Positions 8,936 to 19,085 of a stretch of DNA of 64,000 bases are shown piece by piece. A model generated the notes under the pieces. The model had not been told where the DNA came from and searched no databases. It worked only from the letters and a program-made list of their open reading frames with translations. The DNA is from Chloroflexi bacterium AL-N1 (lineage in GTDB: Bacteria > Chloroflexota > Chloroflexia > Chloroflexales > Roseiflexaceae), in contig WYDT01000010.1 of assembly GCA_013122435.1 (NCBI GenBank), positions 215,011-279,010 of the forward strand. Direction: 5' to 3'. Both the position numbers and the translations under genes were made by a program. The stretch's first letter is position 1. Every line of letters begins with the position of its first letter.

Positions 8936-9877
8936 ATGCGTACCACGCCTATTTTGCTCGTTCGTCTTGGTGCATATCTCGCATTCTGGTTTGTCGCACT
9001 GGTTTATTTTCTGATCGTTGGAGGCATTGCCTACCTTGTTGCACAGGCCATCCCATTGATTGGCTTGATCCTCTTTATCGTTGCTTTCGCTGGCGTCGTG
9101 CCACTCTATAGACTGGCCTACCACTATGTCTTTTATTTGCTCAAAGCGGCTCATCTTGCAGTGATTAGTGAGTTGTTGGTCGAAGGCAAACTCCCGGATG
9201 GTGTAAACCAACTTTCCTGGGGCAAGGATCAGGTGCAGCAGCGTTTTGGGGAAGTAAATGCCATGCTCGTGGTGGATGAGATCGTCTATGCGGTCGTGCG
9301 CCGTTTCACACGAACCGTGTATCGGATGGCCTCATGGCTGCCTGGCGACTCGCTCCGACAGATCGTGGCGATTGCGAATCGGGTGGTGCGTCTGGCCACA
9401 ATTTATGTCGATGAGGCGATCATGGCGCGGGCATTCTGGACCCGTGGTTCGGTCTGGAGTGTGGCCCAGGACGGCGTAGTGCTCTATGCGATGTGTTGGA
9501 AGCCAATGCTCAAGAACGCCATTATGCTCATGCTGTTGAGCTACGTGCCTTTTGTAGCCGCCGTTGTTCTTCTTGCAGCCCCCATCGGCTTTCTCATTGC
9601 GCTCATTTCTCCTACGCTCGCAGGCTGGAGTGTGCTCCTCATTCTTTTACTAGCCTTCCTAGTCAAAGTTGCAATTGGCGACAGCTTTGCAATGGCTGCC
9701 ATTATCACCACGTATCAGCGCGAGATCGAAGGCATGGAGCCCGATCCGGCAATGATGGCGCGGCTAGAGCAGGTGAGCGACAAGTTCAAGGTGCTGCGTG
9801 AGCGTGCTGCGGCTGAGGTGCGTACGATGACAAGCTCCAGCCCGACCAAGGCTACATCCCCTGCATTGGAAAGCTAA
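8936..9877 (+). CDS. Multi-pass membrane protein of unknown function
   Basis: 313 aa. Two N-terminal helices (about residues 8-62), a long cytoplasmic-looking middle, and two or three more helices around 200-260. The middle contains QQRFGEVNAMLVVDEIVYAV, RTVYRMASWLPGDSLRQIV and IYVDEAIMARAFWTRG. These resemble an uncharacterised membrane protein family I have seen in Chloroflexi and cyanobacteria. The C-terminus is charged (about 270-313). No enzyme motif is visible. The ATG at 8936 has only a weak ribosome site. It is the first gene behind promoter-like site A, so it may be co-regulated with the secreted-protein/ATPase cassette. Confidence 0.7.
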   Translation: MRTTPILLVRLGAYLAFWFVALVYFLIVGGIAYLVAQAIPLIGLILFIVAFAGVVPLYRLAYHYVFYLLKAAHLAVISELLVEGKLPDGVNQLSWGKDQVQQRFGEVNAMLVVDEIVYAVVRRFTRTVYRMASWLPGDSLRQIVAIANRVVRLATIYVDEAIMARAFWTRGSVWSVAQDGVVLYAMCWKPMLKNAIMLMLLSYVPFVAAVVLLAAPIGFLIALISPTLAGWSVLLILLLAFLVKVAIGDSFAMAAIITTYQREIEGMEPDPAMMARLEQVSDKFKVLRERAAAEVRTMTSSSPTKATSPALES

Positions 9878-10164
9878 ACCTACATCAGGTTGCATTGTCC
9901 GACTAGATGAGTTCGTTCTGTAAGGGTGTATCGTTGAGGTTCTGCTTTGTTGTGCAGAGGGCTCTCAGCGAGTATATCTGCCTTTGTTGGTGAGGTAGCT
10001 TCGATAACAACTAATCCTGATTCTCAACGGTTTACTGTCGTGTCATCAGATATCGGCTGCTCACAATCAGCCCTTCAATAGTGCTAGTAGAAGGTCAATT
10101 GGCTGTAGTACACTGATGATTACATAGTAACCTCTTGACCCGTTTCGCTAGAAAGGAACCCAAT

Positions 10165-10957
10165 ATGCACACCTCGTTCGTGAAGACTATTGCTGCTACG
10201 ATAGCAGCCCTCGGTATGATTGTCTTTGTTATTACCAGTGTTCGTGCATCGCCCGAACAGAACCCGCCCACAGCGGTCGCTGCTGCACCTATCGCTGTCC
10301 CGGTGATCAATTATCAGGGCCGTTTGATCGACCCGACGACGAATGCGCCGATATCAAATGGGAGCTATGCCATGGTCTTTGCACTGTACACAACAGAGAC
10401 GAGCGGCACTGCGGTGTGGACCGAACGCAAAGATGTGAATGTTGGCAATGGTTTGTTCAGCACACTTTGGCGATACGATGCCGCTTAACGCTGCCGATTT
10501 CAACGGTCAGGGATTGTGGCTTGGTATACAGGTCGGTAGCGATCCTGAGATGACCCCGCGCCAACGCATTGGGTATGCGGCGTATGCGATGCATGCGCTG
10601 GATGCCGATACACTCGATGGTCAGACGAGTAGCGATTTTGCAGCGACTGACCACTCACACGATGAGTTTAATCTCTTGCCCATTGCCATGGGATTTATTC
10701 TTGACTTGTCAGGGAACCCTGCTCCTGTTATCGAAACAGGTACAGGCAATTTTACGGTTGAGTATAACGCAGCCCAAGGACGGTACGAAATCGGTATCAC
10801 CGATGAGTCGTACTTCTTTCGCCGATACGTAACGCTCATCACCGCCACTGACGATAACGTAACCGTGAGAGAGGGAAGTGCTGGCGGCAAGCTTCTTGTG
10901 CAGATACATAACAGTTCTGGCAGCCCTGTGTGCGACAGTGTCCAGTTTGTTGTGTAA
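10165..10957 (+). pseudogene. Secreted appendage-like protein gene with one frameshift
   Basis: From ATG 10165, behind AGAAAGGAA, a signal peptide leads into VPVINYQGRLIDPTTNAPIS and YAMVFALYTTETSGTAVWTE. Near 10465 the frame shifts, and in the next frame it continues GDTMPLNAADFNGQGLWLGI, VGSDPEMTPRQRIGYAAYAM and LDADTLDGQTSSDFA to a stop at 10957. This NYQGRL ... PRQRIGYAAYA ... LDG order is a common Chloroflexi and myxobacterial secreted-protein module resembling the start of tail-fibre-like proteins. One missing base in the run of T at about 10466 would explain the break. Its role is probably cell surface, but unknown. Confidence 0.7.
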
Positions 10958-10977
10958 AACCGTAAGGAGGCCTGATT

Positions 10978-11314
10978 ATGACTTTACTACGCAAGGTTGT
11001 TGTCGTGTGCCTTCTGACGGTGAGCTTGGTAGATCTTCTGGGTGTTTGCCTTTGCTCAAACCACCCTCAATATCGATGGACGTTGGTCTACATTCACCAG
11101 TGGTGGGCAGCGGCAATCAGCCAGCTTTGCCTTACAGGATTCATTTGGTTATACGGCAGGCACCGTTTCGACCAACATGGACACAACCCTTGAGGGTGGT
11201 TTTGTGGTCGGCATTGTCGCATCAGATGATCCAACGATACCAACTCCATCGCCAACAGCCACCACACCAGGTGGTCCAGATACATCTGTCTATTTACCGC
11301 TGATAGTTCGTTAA
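10978..11314 (+). pseudogene. Small secreted protein gene with one frameshift, ending in YLPLIVR
   Basis: The ATG at 10978 sits behind AAGGAGG and encodes a signal-peptide-like start (MTLLRKVVVVCLLTVSLVDL). Near 11040 the sensible reading moves one frame over: FAFAQTTLNIDGRWSTFTSG, then a T/P-rich spacer (TPSPTATTPGGPDT), then SVYLPLIVR and stop at 11314. The joined product is about 112 aa. The same C-terminal tail ends the next gene. The gene probably formed an operon with the appendage-like gene 20 nt upstream. Confidence 0.6.
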
Positions 11315-11382
11315 CATCCCATTGTTTGTTTGGACAGTTGGGGCGTTCAAGTTCTACGTTTTAGTTGTAAGAAAGAGGTTAC

Positions 11383-14197
11383 TATGTTTCGTGTCCATCA
11401 CAGACATCGTTCGTTTCCTATCGTGGTCGGATTTGTCCTATTGTCGTTGTTGTTCACCATGCTTCCTGGTGCAGAACATTCGCTTACTTCAGTAGCATAT
11501 GCACAAAGTTGTAATGCCGGTTTAAGCGGCTTTCTTGAACAGGATACAAATCTATCAAATGATGTGTATATTACTGGTAATGTTACTGTACGAGGAAATG
11601 CCACACTCACGATTGAACCAGGTACACGGGTCATCATGTGTGGCGCATACACACTGGCGATTGGTGCGCTCTTCAATCCTGGACGACTGGTAGCTATCGG
11701 GACTCCCGATCAGCCGATCCGGATTGAGGCCACGAACCCAAATACCAAGTGGAACAGTTTGTTCTTTGCCTGGGGTGAGACCGAAGCATCGATTTTGCGT
11801 CATGTTATCCTGACCGATGGCGGTGGCAACGATCCAAATGATGCCAATGCTGCCGCCATATCTATCTCCAATGTGCGTGCCATTGATGGCCCGATTTTTG
11901 AGCACGTGACAGTTGAGGACAGGGGTGGTATCACCTTTGATCCCTTTTCTGTTGTTGATAGTGTCCTGCGCCATGTGAAACTCCAGAACGGTGGTGGGAA
12001 TGTTGATGATCGGAGTGCGGTTATTGCCAAATCAGGTAGTGGCCAACTCACCCTCGATCATGTCAAAATCTCGGGGAGTGCGAACGGGGGCTCAACAGCG
12101 GAGACGGGAGTGTACGTATCAGCAACAGTCTTATTCAGAATAACCATATTGGTATTGAATTACGCTCTACGCAAGGCATTGTTAATAATAGCCGTATCCA
12201 GAATAATGCGGAAGGCGGGTTGATTAACTACTCGAATCGTGAGCCACGCTATTGTACTAACGCAGTAGGGAACTATTGGGGTGCGGCAAATGGTCCGGCT
12301 GATACCGAGAACCAGAATGGCTGTGATCGTGCAGCGACGAACAGTGGTAGTGGCAACGCCGTCAGCGATAATGTCCTCTATCGTCCATGGCGCACCACAC
12401 CTGATGGTAGTGGTCTTGAGAATGCTAGCTCGATTGGTACCCGATGAGTTCTGGGTCGTTGCTGATGATGTTGATCGTACGGAGCTTATTGTGACTGTTC
12501 GTGATGCACAGGGCAATCCACTCTCAGGAAAACAGGTTGAATTGGAAACCACGCTGGGGACGCTGGTGCAGCCCAGTCGACCGACCAGCGCCAACGGTGT
12601 TACACGCGCTTCGATCAGTTCTGACCAGACGGGTGATGCTATCATCACAGGCCGCAACGTGACCGACAACCAACCGCTGGCAACCATGTCTTCGGTTTTC
12701 TTCTGGCAGGGTGGTGGAGATACGGGTGGTCTGGTGGCGACCTCCAGTGCACCATATGTGACTCCAGAGTTGCGAGTGGATTCACCACCATATCAACAGG
12801 GTGTGCCACTTGTGTTCAATTTCCCCATGCGGAATACCAATCCGCAACCAGTAGATGTAACTGTCTCCTATGTTGCGACCAGATTGAACATTGGTAGTCG
12901 CTTTACTCCTGTGGCTACTGTATCAAAGACACTCCAACTGGGTGAGTCATGGGATGCAGCAGCAAACTGGACACCATCACTCACAGGTCATCAGTGTGTG
13001 CAGGTGCAGGTCGAATATCAGTTTGCGGGGCTAAGTCTTAACCAGTCCGGTGGAAACTTTTCCCGTCAGCGTAATCTGGACTTCCCACCGCCTGACGACC
13101 CTTGTAAGAAACCAGATGCCACAAAGCTTATCCCACGGAGTGGCGGTCTCAAGGGTGTCAATAAACATACGAAGAATCTGAACAAACAGGCAAACCTGGT
13201 CGACCGATGTATTTTCAGTATTGGTTTCTTGTTAACAAACAGCCTGACACCTGCCCAGTCCCGTGATTATCAGACGGTCGCAACCCGTCCCGACTTCATG
13301 CCACGGATGTTACCAATAGGTGGTGATGTAACTCAGGCGCAGGCCGATGCTGCCGACGCGCTTGATGCGACGGCTACGGATATTGCCGAACTCAGAACCG
13401 TGTTGAGCCTTACATCGCAACGCATTCAGTGCGCTGGTCAGTCGAACGACACCGCAGCTGTGCAATGCCAACTCGTCGCCTATCGTGACTTCAAGCAGCC
13501 GTATCGTGAGGCTCAATCGCAGATGGTCGGACAGCTTGATACCTTGTTGCAAGTGACCGAGGGTGCTGGTGTTCCCAACACCATCTTTACTATCGATGAT
13601 TACGAAGCCCATCTGGCGGAGTTACGTGCCAATGGCTACGATGCCGACACTATCGCTTTCCTCAAAGGCTAAGATCTGAGTGATGCAGAAGTTGAAACTG
13701 TCCGTCAACAGGAGATTGAAGCACTTGAAGAGGGTTCTTTTGCGAACACCAGCTTCTACGAAATACTGCGTGCATTGCGTGAAGAGGCGCGTGAAGAGGC
13801 CTGGTCTCCAGTAGTGAGTACGACTGTCGGTGGCGTATCACTGGCACAGGCTCAGTTGAGCATCGCTGCTGAACCCGTGACCATGGGGTTCGAGGTTGGC
13901 AACCCCACCGAGAGTCGCGCAACCGTGGATCTACAGGTACGCCCGGTTAGTCTGCCGCTGGGCTGGAGCTATGAACTTGATACCACGAGTGTCGAGTTAG
14001 ACCCCGGTGAGACAACCAACGCAACCATTACGCTCATTCCCGACGGCACGATTACTGAGGGTGTTGAGCCACAGGTCGCTGTTGAAGGGTATATTGGCTC
14101 AGAATTCGTTGGCGGCATTCTGTTCCAGGGTGGTATTCCCAGCACCTTGGCCTCTGGTGGTGACGGGACGATCTACTTGCCACTGATTGTGCGTTAG
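11383..14197 (+). pseudogene. Large secreted beta-helix/Big-1 surface protein gene with three lesions
   Basis: From ATG 11383, behind AAAGAGGT, a signal peptide ends at AYAQ. Next is a parallel beta-helix region (TGNVTVRGNATLTIEPGTRV), broken by a shift near 12110. In the next frame the helix continues (SLIQNNHIGIELRSTQGIVN) to NYWGAANGPADTENQNGCD. A second shift near 12438 leads into VPDEFWVVADDVDRTELIV, the start of a bacterial Ig-like Big-1 domain (TVRDAQGNPLSGKQVELETT). A TAA at 13670-13672 then interrupts the frame, which resumes DLSDAEVETVRQQE and ends in GTIYLPLIVR. The intact protein would be about 935 aa and probably cell-surface exposed. Confidence 0.7.
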
Positions 14198-14206
14198 GTC
14201 CTCTGA

Positions 14207-14240
14207 GGGATGTGGCTTCGCTGCATCCCGCTTTCTTTTT
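14207..14240 (+). terminator. Intrinsic terminator
   Basis: GGGATG pairs with CATCCC (with inner GC pairs around a TTC loop), followed by GCTTTCTTTTT. It lies 10 nt after the stop of the beta-helix pseudogene. The rest of the gap to 14503 is AT-rich with no gene seen. Confidence 0.75.
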
Positions 14241-14502
14241 AGTAAGTTGCTTTCATTGGTACCGCATCTGCTTTGCTCCTCTGAGAGGACTACAATTTTC
14301 CTTTGTTTTGAACATCGTAAAGTACCATACCATACAACGTGTAGTATTTACTTCTTGGTATTCACCTAATGAAGCTTATAAATATAACTATAAGTTTCTA
14401 TATTCGTAAAATTAAGGGTGTTGTAATTTCATATAGTGTGGAGTAAAATATTAATACAATATAGAAAGCAAGATATTTTAATTAATAAAAATTGAGATAC
14501 AC

Positions 14503-15312
14503 ATGGCACAGACAAACTACCAAGATATCCAGGTTACACAAGAAGGTTTTACAGCAACGATTCACCTGAATCGCCCTGGGGTGCTTAATGCTTTTCGTAA
14601 AACGACCTTTGATGAGTTTCAAATGGCTCTTGATGAACTCAGATCATCTGATTGTCGGACTATTATTCTGACAGGGGTGGGGCGAGCTTTTTGTGCCGGG
14701 CAAGATTTAGCGGAATTATTAGACCGTAAAAGTGGCAATCTCGATTCTCGTTTAGAAATTGATGCACTTGGTGAGTTAGAGGTTTTTCAACAACTGACGC
14801 GTAGTTTGGTATCTCTGCCACAGATTGTGATTGCGGCATTGAATGGGCCGGCGGTGGGTGTCGGGGCAGAGATTGCCCTTGCAGCGGATATTCGTGTCGC
14901 TTCGGAGGATGCCTATATTGCCTTTATGGAGGCTAAACGAGGTCTCTTTCAAACGAACGGTGTTATTTATCTTTTGCCTCGTATCATTGGTTATGGTCGT
15001 GCAGTTGAACTTCTTTTAACAGGACGTAAAGCCTATGCTCGGGAGTTGTATGAGATGGGATTTGTCACTCAGATTACATCCTCAAATCAACTTATCCCAC
15101 AAGTACATGATATAGCAACAACCCTCAATACAAATGCCCCTCTATCTCTCCAGCTTATTAAAGAAAATCTGCGTAAGTCGCTAGAACTCACCTTTGAAGA
15201 AGTGCTTCATCTAGAGGTCGAGGGTATGTTGCGTTGTCTCAAAAGTGAGGACTTGTGGGAAGGGGTTCGTGCTTTTACAGAGAAGCGATTACCTGTCTAT
15301 GAAGGAAAGTGA
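14503..15312 (+). CDS. Enoyl-CoA hydratase/isomerase family protein (crotonase)
   Basis: 269 aa, the usual crotonase length. Residues about 18-30 (TATIHLNRPGVLNAF) open the fold. GVGRAFCAGQDLAELL and LNGPAVGVGAEIALAADIRV supply the two backbone NH groups of the oxyanion hole that holds an acyl-CoA thioester. The later LPRIIGYGRAVELLLTGRK segment fits the isomerase-like branch. The exact reaction cannot be read from sequence. The stop is separated by one nucleotide from the start of the downstream acyl-CoA-synthetase-like gene, so the pair is translationally coupled and likely handles the same acyl substrate. Upstream DNA is AT-rich. Confidence 0.85.
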   Translation: MAQTNYQDIQVTQEGFTATIHLNRPGVLNAFRKTTFDEFQMALDELRSSDCRTIILTGVGRAFCAGQDLAELLDRKSGNLDSRLEIDALGELEVFQQLTRSLVSLPQIVIAALNGPAVGVGAEIALAADIRVASEDAYIAFMEAKRGLFQTNGVIYLLPRIIGYGRAVELLLTGRKAYARELYEMGFVTQITSSNQLIPQVHDIATTLNTNAPLSLQLIKENLRKSLELTFEEVLHLEVEGMLRCLKSEDLWEGVRAFTEKRLPVYEGK

Positions 15313-15313
15313 G

Positions 15314-16885
15314 ATGCTTTTTCCAGAATATATGTTATTTCATGAGTATATTGGTCATTGGGCAGCCCAATACCCAGAGCGTGTGGCTCTATATGATGGG
15401 GAGATCACTAGTACATATCGTGAATTAGACGAACAGAGTAATCAGTTGTTATGTGGATTACAGGCTTGGGGTATTGTTAAAGGGAATCAGATAGTTACCG
15501 TATTACCACCAAGTTATGAATATATTCTTTTACTTGCTGCGGCCAGTAAACTAGGTGCTATTATTGTTCCTTTTGATGTGCGTTACCGTGATGAGGACTT
15601 TTCGCGCTTTCTTCCCCTTACTGATCCTACATTAGTTATTACTATGCCTGTAGCAGATGACTATTGCATGGTTGAAACACTGCAGTCACAGCTTGATGCA
15701 AGTGTTAGACTGGTTAGCACACAAGATTATGCATCATTACCAGTCTTCTCAGCCTTGTTTGGCGATAGTTCTGCTTACATTCAGGATACGATTGGAATAG
15801 ATGACCCTCTATTGTTGATTTTTACAGGTGGTACCACAGGTCACCCAAAAGGCGCACTCCTGGCCCATCGTCAAATAATACAGACATCAAGAATGGAATA
15901 TGAGACTATTCTCAAATACACCACTTATAATGTGGAACAGGGGTCTGCTACGCTTGCAGCATTGCCCCCAAGCCATATTGGTGGGAGTGTAGAGATTATT
16001 ATAGGTGGTCTTATGGCAGGATTAAGTCTTGTATGTCAGTCATCTTGGCATCCGGTCCATGTTTTAGAAGCCACCGTGAAATATCGTATGCCGATAATAG
16101 CAGGTGTTCCTGCCATGTTTCATATATTATTAAGCTTACCACTAGAAACTTTTGATCTTACATCTGTCAAGGTGGTCGTTCTATCGGGAGATAAAGTATC
16201 AAGTGCTTTGGTTAGAGAAATACAATCACGTCTTTGTGCTAAAGTTATAGTCAGTTATGGCCTGACAGAAGCAAATGTCCTTACCTTCAGCAGTCCTGAT
16301 GATCCTGTCGAACTCTTCGATGATGGTTATGCAGGAATACCTATTGCTGATGTTAAAATGAAGATAGATAGCACTGTACAGCCAAATAGTCTTCCTGAAA
16401 CAGCGCTAGGTGAGTTACTGGTACATAGTCCAAGTATGATCGATTGTTACTACCAATTGCCAGAAGAGACGAACGTGAGTTTTACTGATGGCTATTTTCG
16501 GACGGGCGATCTCGGTCGACTGGACTCACAAAACCGTTTGTTTATTGAAGGACGTATCAAACAGATTATTCGGGTTGGTAGTTACACGGTATTACCGTCC
16601 GAAATTGAAGATTTTGTGGCAAAACAACCTGGTGTCCTCATGGTGGCTGCGATAGGTATTCCACACAAGGTACTGGGAGAAGCAATTTGTTTAATCGTAT
16701 CGCTTGCGGCAAACAGTGCTCATACCTCAGAGAGTTTAACCAAGTTGTGTACTGAAAACATGGCTGACTATAAAGTCCCCCGTCACATCTGTATACGTGA
16801 AGAAATACCACTTACTCGTATCGGCAAGATCGATAAATATCAGTTGAGACGAGAGATTTTAAGACACTTACCCTCTGATACCTGA
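15314..16885 (+). CDS. AMP-binding acyl-CoA synthetase/ligase family enzyme
   Basis: 523 aa from ATG 15314, one nucleotide after the crotonase stop and behind GAAGGAAA. It carries the adenylate-forming signatures in order: P-loop LLIFTGGTTGHPKGALLAH (about 175-193), YGLTEANV (about 315), the GYFRTGDLGRL hinge aspartate (about 397) and the C-terminal RIGKIDKYQLRRE with the conserved lysine (about 505). It should activate a carboxylic acid as acyl-AMP and probably transfer it to CoA. The substrate is unknown. Pairing with a crotonase suggests catabolism of an unusual acid or supply of an acyl group to the neighbouring biosynthetic genes; that last idea is speculation. Confidence 0.85.
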   Translation: MLFPEYMLFHEYIGHWAAQYPERVALYDGEITSTYRELDEQSNQLLCGLQAWGIVKGNQIVTVLPPSYEYILLLAAASKLGAIIVPFDVRYRDEDFSRFLPLTDPTLVITMPVADDYCMVETLQSQLDASVRLVSTQDYASLPVFSALFGDSSAYIQDTIGIDDPLLLIFTGGTTGHPKGALLAHRQIIQTSRMEYETILKYTTYNVEQGSATLAALPPSHIGGSVEIIIGGLMAGLSLVCQSSWHPVHVLEATVKYRMPIIAGVPAMFHILLSLPLETFDLTSVKVVVLSGDKVSSALVREIQSRLCAKVIVSYGLTEANVLTFSSPDDPVELFDDGYAGIPIADVKMKIDSTVQPNSLPETALGELLVHSPSMIDCYYQLPEETNVSFTDGYFRTGDLGRLDSQNRLFIEGRIKQIIRVGSYTVLPSEIEDFVAKQPGVLMVAAIGIPHKVLGEAICLIVSLAANSAHTSESLTKLCTENMADYKVPRHICIREEIPLTRIGKIDKYQLRREILRHLPSDT

Positions 16886-16992
16886 TCATATATGTATGTT
16901 AAACATGACTAGTAAGCTGACTTGATTACTCTAATAATGTATTGGATATACATAGTGCATTTATGTAATGATGCCTATCTAAAGGAGTGTAG

Positions 16993-18975
16993 ATGCGTAT
17001 TTTCTTAGCTGTAGTCGCTGCGCTTGTTCTGGTTGTGGTGTTATCGTGGCTCCTTCCACGTGTATTCACTCTACACATTCGAGGGTGGCGATATGTACCC
17101 TTTGTTACCATTAATTTACTCTTAAGTGTTGCGTTAGTTTTAGCATCAGTGGGCATGTTAGCTTCCTATCCTGGTGAGGAGATAATTCCAGCTAACTTGA
17201 GTCGTAACAGTTCTTACTATATTACCATGCGTGATAGTATTGACATTGCTGTTGACGTTTGGCTCCCTGCAAATTTACAACCTGATCAGCGTGTTCCGAC
17301 TATCATCGAGGCAACGCGGTATGTGCGCGCATATCAACCCGGGATTGGTTTAAATGTACTGGTGGGGCTCAATCTGTCAAATGATCCAAACCTCTCTAGA
17401 GAGATTCGTGCGTTCAACGAGGCTGGGTATGCGGTTCTCCTTATGGACTCACGTGGGAGTGGTGCCTCTTTCGGGAGACGGTCTGTTGAATGGTCGCCGG
17501 ATGAAGTGGCTGATTTTGGGGAGGTAGCTGATTGGATTGTGAGCCAAAGTTGGTCAAATGGTAAGGTTGGTGGATGGGGTATCTCATATACCGGGAATAC
17601 TGCGGAACTTCTGGCAGTCCCTAATCATCCAGCGGTAAAAGCAGTTGCTCCCTTATACAGTGATTTTGATCCCTTGGCAAATCTCGCAATGCCTGGTGGT
17701 GTGTTGAATGAAGGCTTTATTCGTCAGTGGAGTGAGGGAAATAATGCAACAGATCAGAATGACTTTTGTGCGATAGGAGAGATAAATGCTGTTGATTGCT
17801 TTTTACAAAACCTCTTAATCACTGGTATCAAACCTGTGGACGGGGAACGACATCGACTCGAGGCTGCTGTGGCAGATCATCATGACAATTATGATGTGTT
17901 TGAAGCTCTTTCTCATATGACGTATTTTGATGAGCCCATTCAGGACTCTAACCTTACTCGTGAAGACATTAGCCCTTTTGGCCTCAAAGAGGAAATCGAG
18001 TCTTCAGGAGTGGCGATGTATGTACGTGTAGGTTGGCTTGATGCAGCAACGGTGAATTTCGCAATTAGCCGCTATCTGACATTTTCCAACCGACAAGTGC
18101 TTGAGATTGGTCCGTGGAATCATGGTGGAGATCATCACATTGACCCTTTTTTACCTGCTGATACGTTGCCTGATCCTCCTGTTGATCAACAACTCACACA
18201 ACTTATTCGTTTTTTCGATACCTTCTTGAAAACGGATGATCCTCCTGAGTTTCAGTCATACATTAGATACTACACGATGAATGGTGGGGGATGGCAAACA
18301 GCAGAGGTGTGGCCACCGACTGGTATCGAGGATCGGCTATTCTATTTTGCCCCTGACAATATGCTAACAAATACTCCACCGACCGACACAAATGCAAGCG
18401 ATCAGTACACTGTCGATTTTAGTGCAACCACGGGAGATGCGACGCGTTGGGATACTCAGTCAGATGGTAGTGATGTAATCTACCCTGATCGTTCTGAAGA
18501 GAGTACAAAATTATTAACATATACCACCGAACCACTGGAGACAGATGTAGAGTTTACGGGCGTGCCGATCGTAACCCTTCAAGTGTCATCAACCGCTACT
18601 GATGGTGCATTCTATGCCTATCTCGAAGATGTGGCACCTGATGGTCGTGTGACATATATTACCGAGGGAGTTATGCGAGGATTGCACCGCAAGACATCTT
18701 CGGAAACGCCCCCCTACACTGTATTAGGTCCATATCATACGTTTCATAGCGATGATAGTGCTCCATTGGTCCCTGGAGAAGTTACACAGATTGATATCAC
18801 TCTCTCTGCTACCTCTGTACGACTTGAGGAAGGACACCGCATTCGTATATCGATAGCAGGACATGATAATTCGACATTTGCTCGTATCCCTGCTGATGAG
18901 ACTCCGACTTTAACAATCCATAGAGATCAAACCCATGCCTCATTCGTCACGTTGCCACTCAAGATACTGCCATAG
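16993..18975 (+). CDS. CocE/NonD family hydrolase with N-terminal membrane helices
   Basis: 660 aa from ATG 16993, behind AAGGAG. Two hydrophobic helices (about 1-18 and 32-55) anchor it, so the catalytic part is likely extracytoplasmic. The alpha/beta-hydrolase domain follows, with LLMDSRGSGASFG and the nucleophile motif GGWGISYTG (Ser198). The acid GWLDAAT (Asp350) and the histidine WNHGGDHH (His377) complete the triad. The C-terminal jelly-roll typical of X-Pro dipeptidyl-peptidases and cocaine esterase (about 430-650) is present. Substrate could be peptide, ester or amide. It sits 107 nt behind the ligase gene and about 1.2 kb before the lanthipeptide precursor. Confidence 0.85.
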   Translation: MRIFLAVVAALVLVVVLSWLLPRVFTLHIRGWRYVPFVTINLLLSVALVLASVGMLASYPGEEIIPANLSRNSSYYITMRDSIDIAVDVWLPANLQPDQRVPTIIEATRYVRAYQPGIGLNVLVGLNLSNDPNLSREIRAFNEAGYAVLLMDSRGSGASFGRRSVEWSPDEVADFGEVADWIVSQSWSNGKVGGWGISYTGNTAELLAVPNHPAVKAVAPLYSDFDPLANLAMPGGVLNEGFIRQWSEGNNATDQNDFCAIGEINAVDCFLQNLLITGIKPVDGERHRLEAAVADHHDNYDVFEALSHMTYFDEPIQDSNLTREDISPFGLKEEIESSGVAMYVRVGWLDAATVNFAISRYLTFSNRQVLEIGPWNHGGDHHIDPFLPADTLPDPPVDQQLTQLIRFFDTFLKTDDPPEFQSYIRYYTMNGGGWQTAEVWPPTGIEDRLFYFAPDNMLTNTPPTDTNASDQYTVDFSATTGDATRWDTQSDGSDVIYPDRSEESTKLLTYTTEPLETDVEFTGVPIVTLQVSSTATDGAFYAYLEDVAPDGRVTYITEGVMRGLHRKTSSETPPYTVLGPYHTFHSDDSAPLVPGEVTQIDITLSATSVRLEEGHRIRISIAGHDNSTFARIPADETPTLTIHRDQTHASFVTLPLKILP

Positions 18976-19085
18976 TGTCAATCGATTAGTATACATATTG
19001 GCAACGATGTAGCGATGCAAAGAATATGAAAGAATAATAGAGCATACCTTGTCAGTTCTGGTTATGATACAGCGATAAAAAATAA

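Noticed and set aside
8820..9014. 64-codon frame just behind promoter-like site A
   Set aside because: No ribosome site, overlaps the start of the real membrane protein gene, and has no counterpart behind site B.
10165..14197. Programmed frameshifting in the secreted-protein genes
   Set aside because: No slippery heptamers or downstream structures seen at the shifts, and an additional plain stop at 13670 points to decay.
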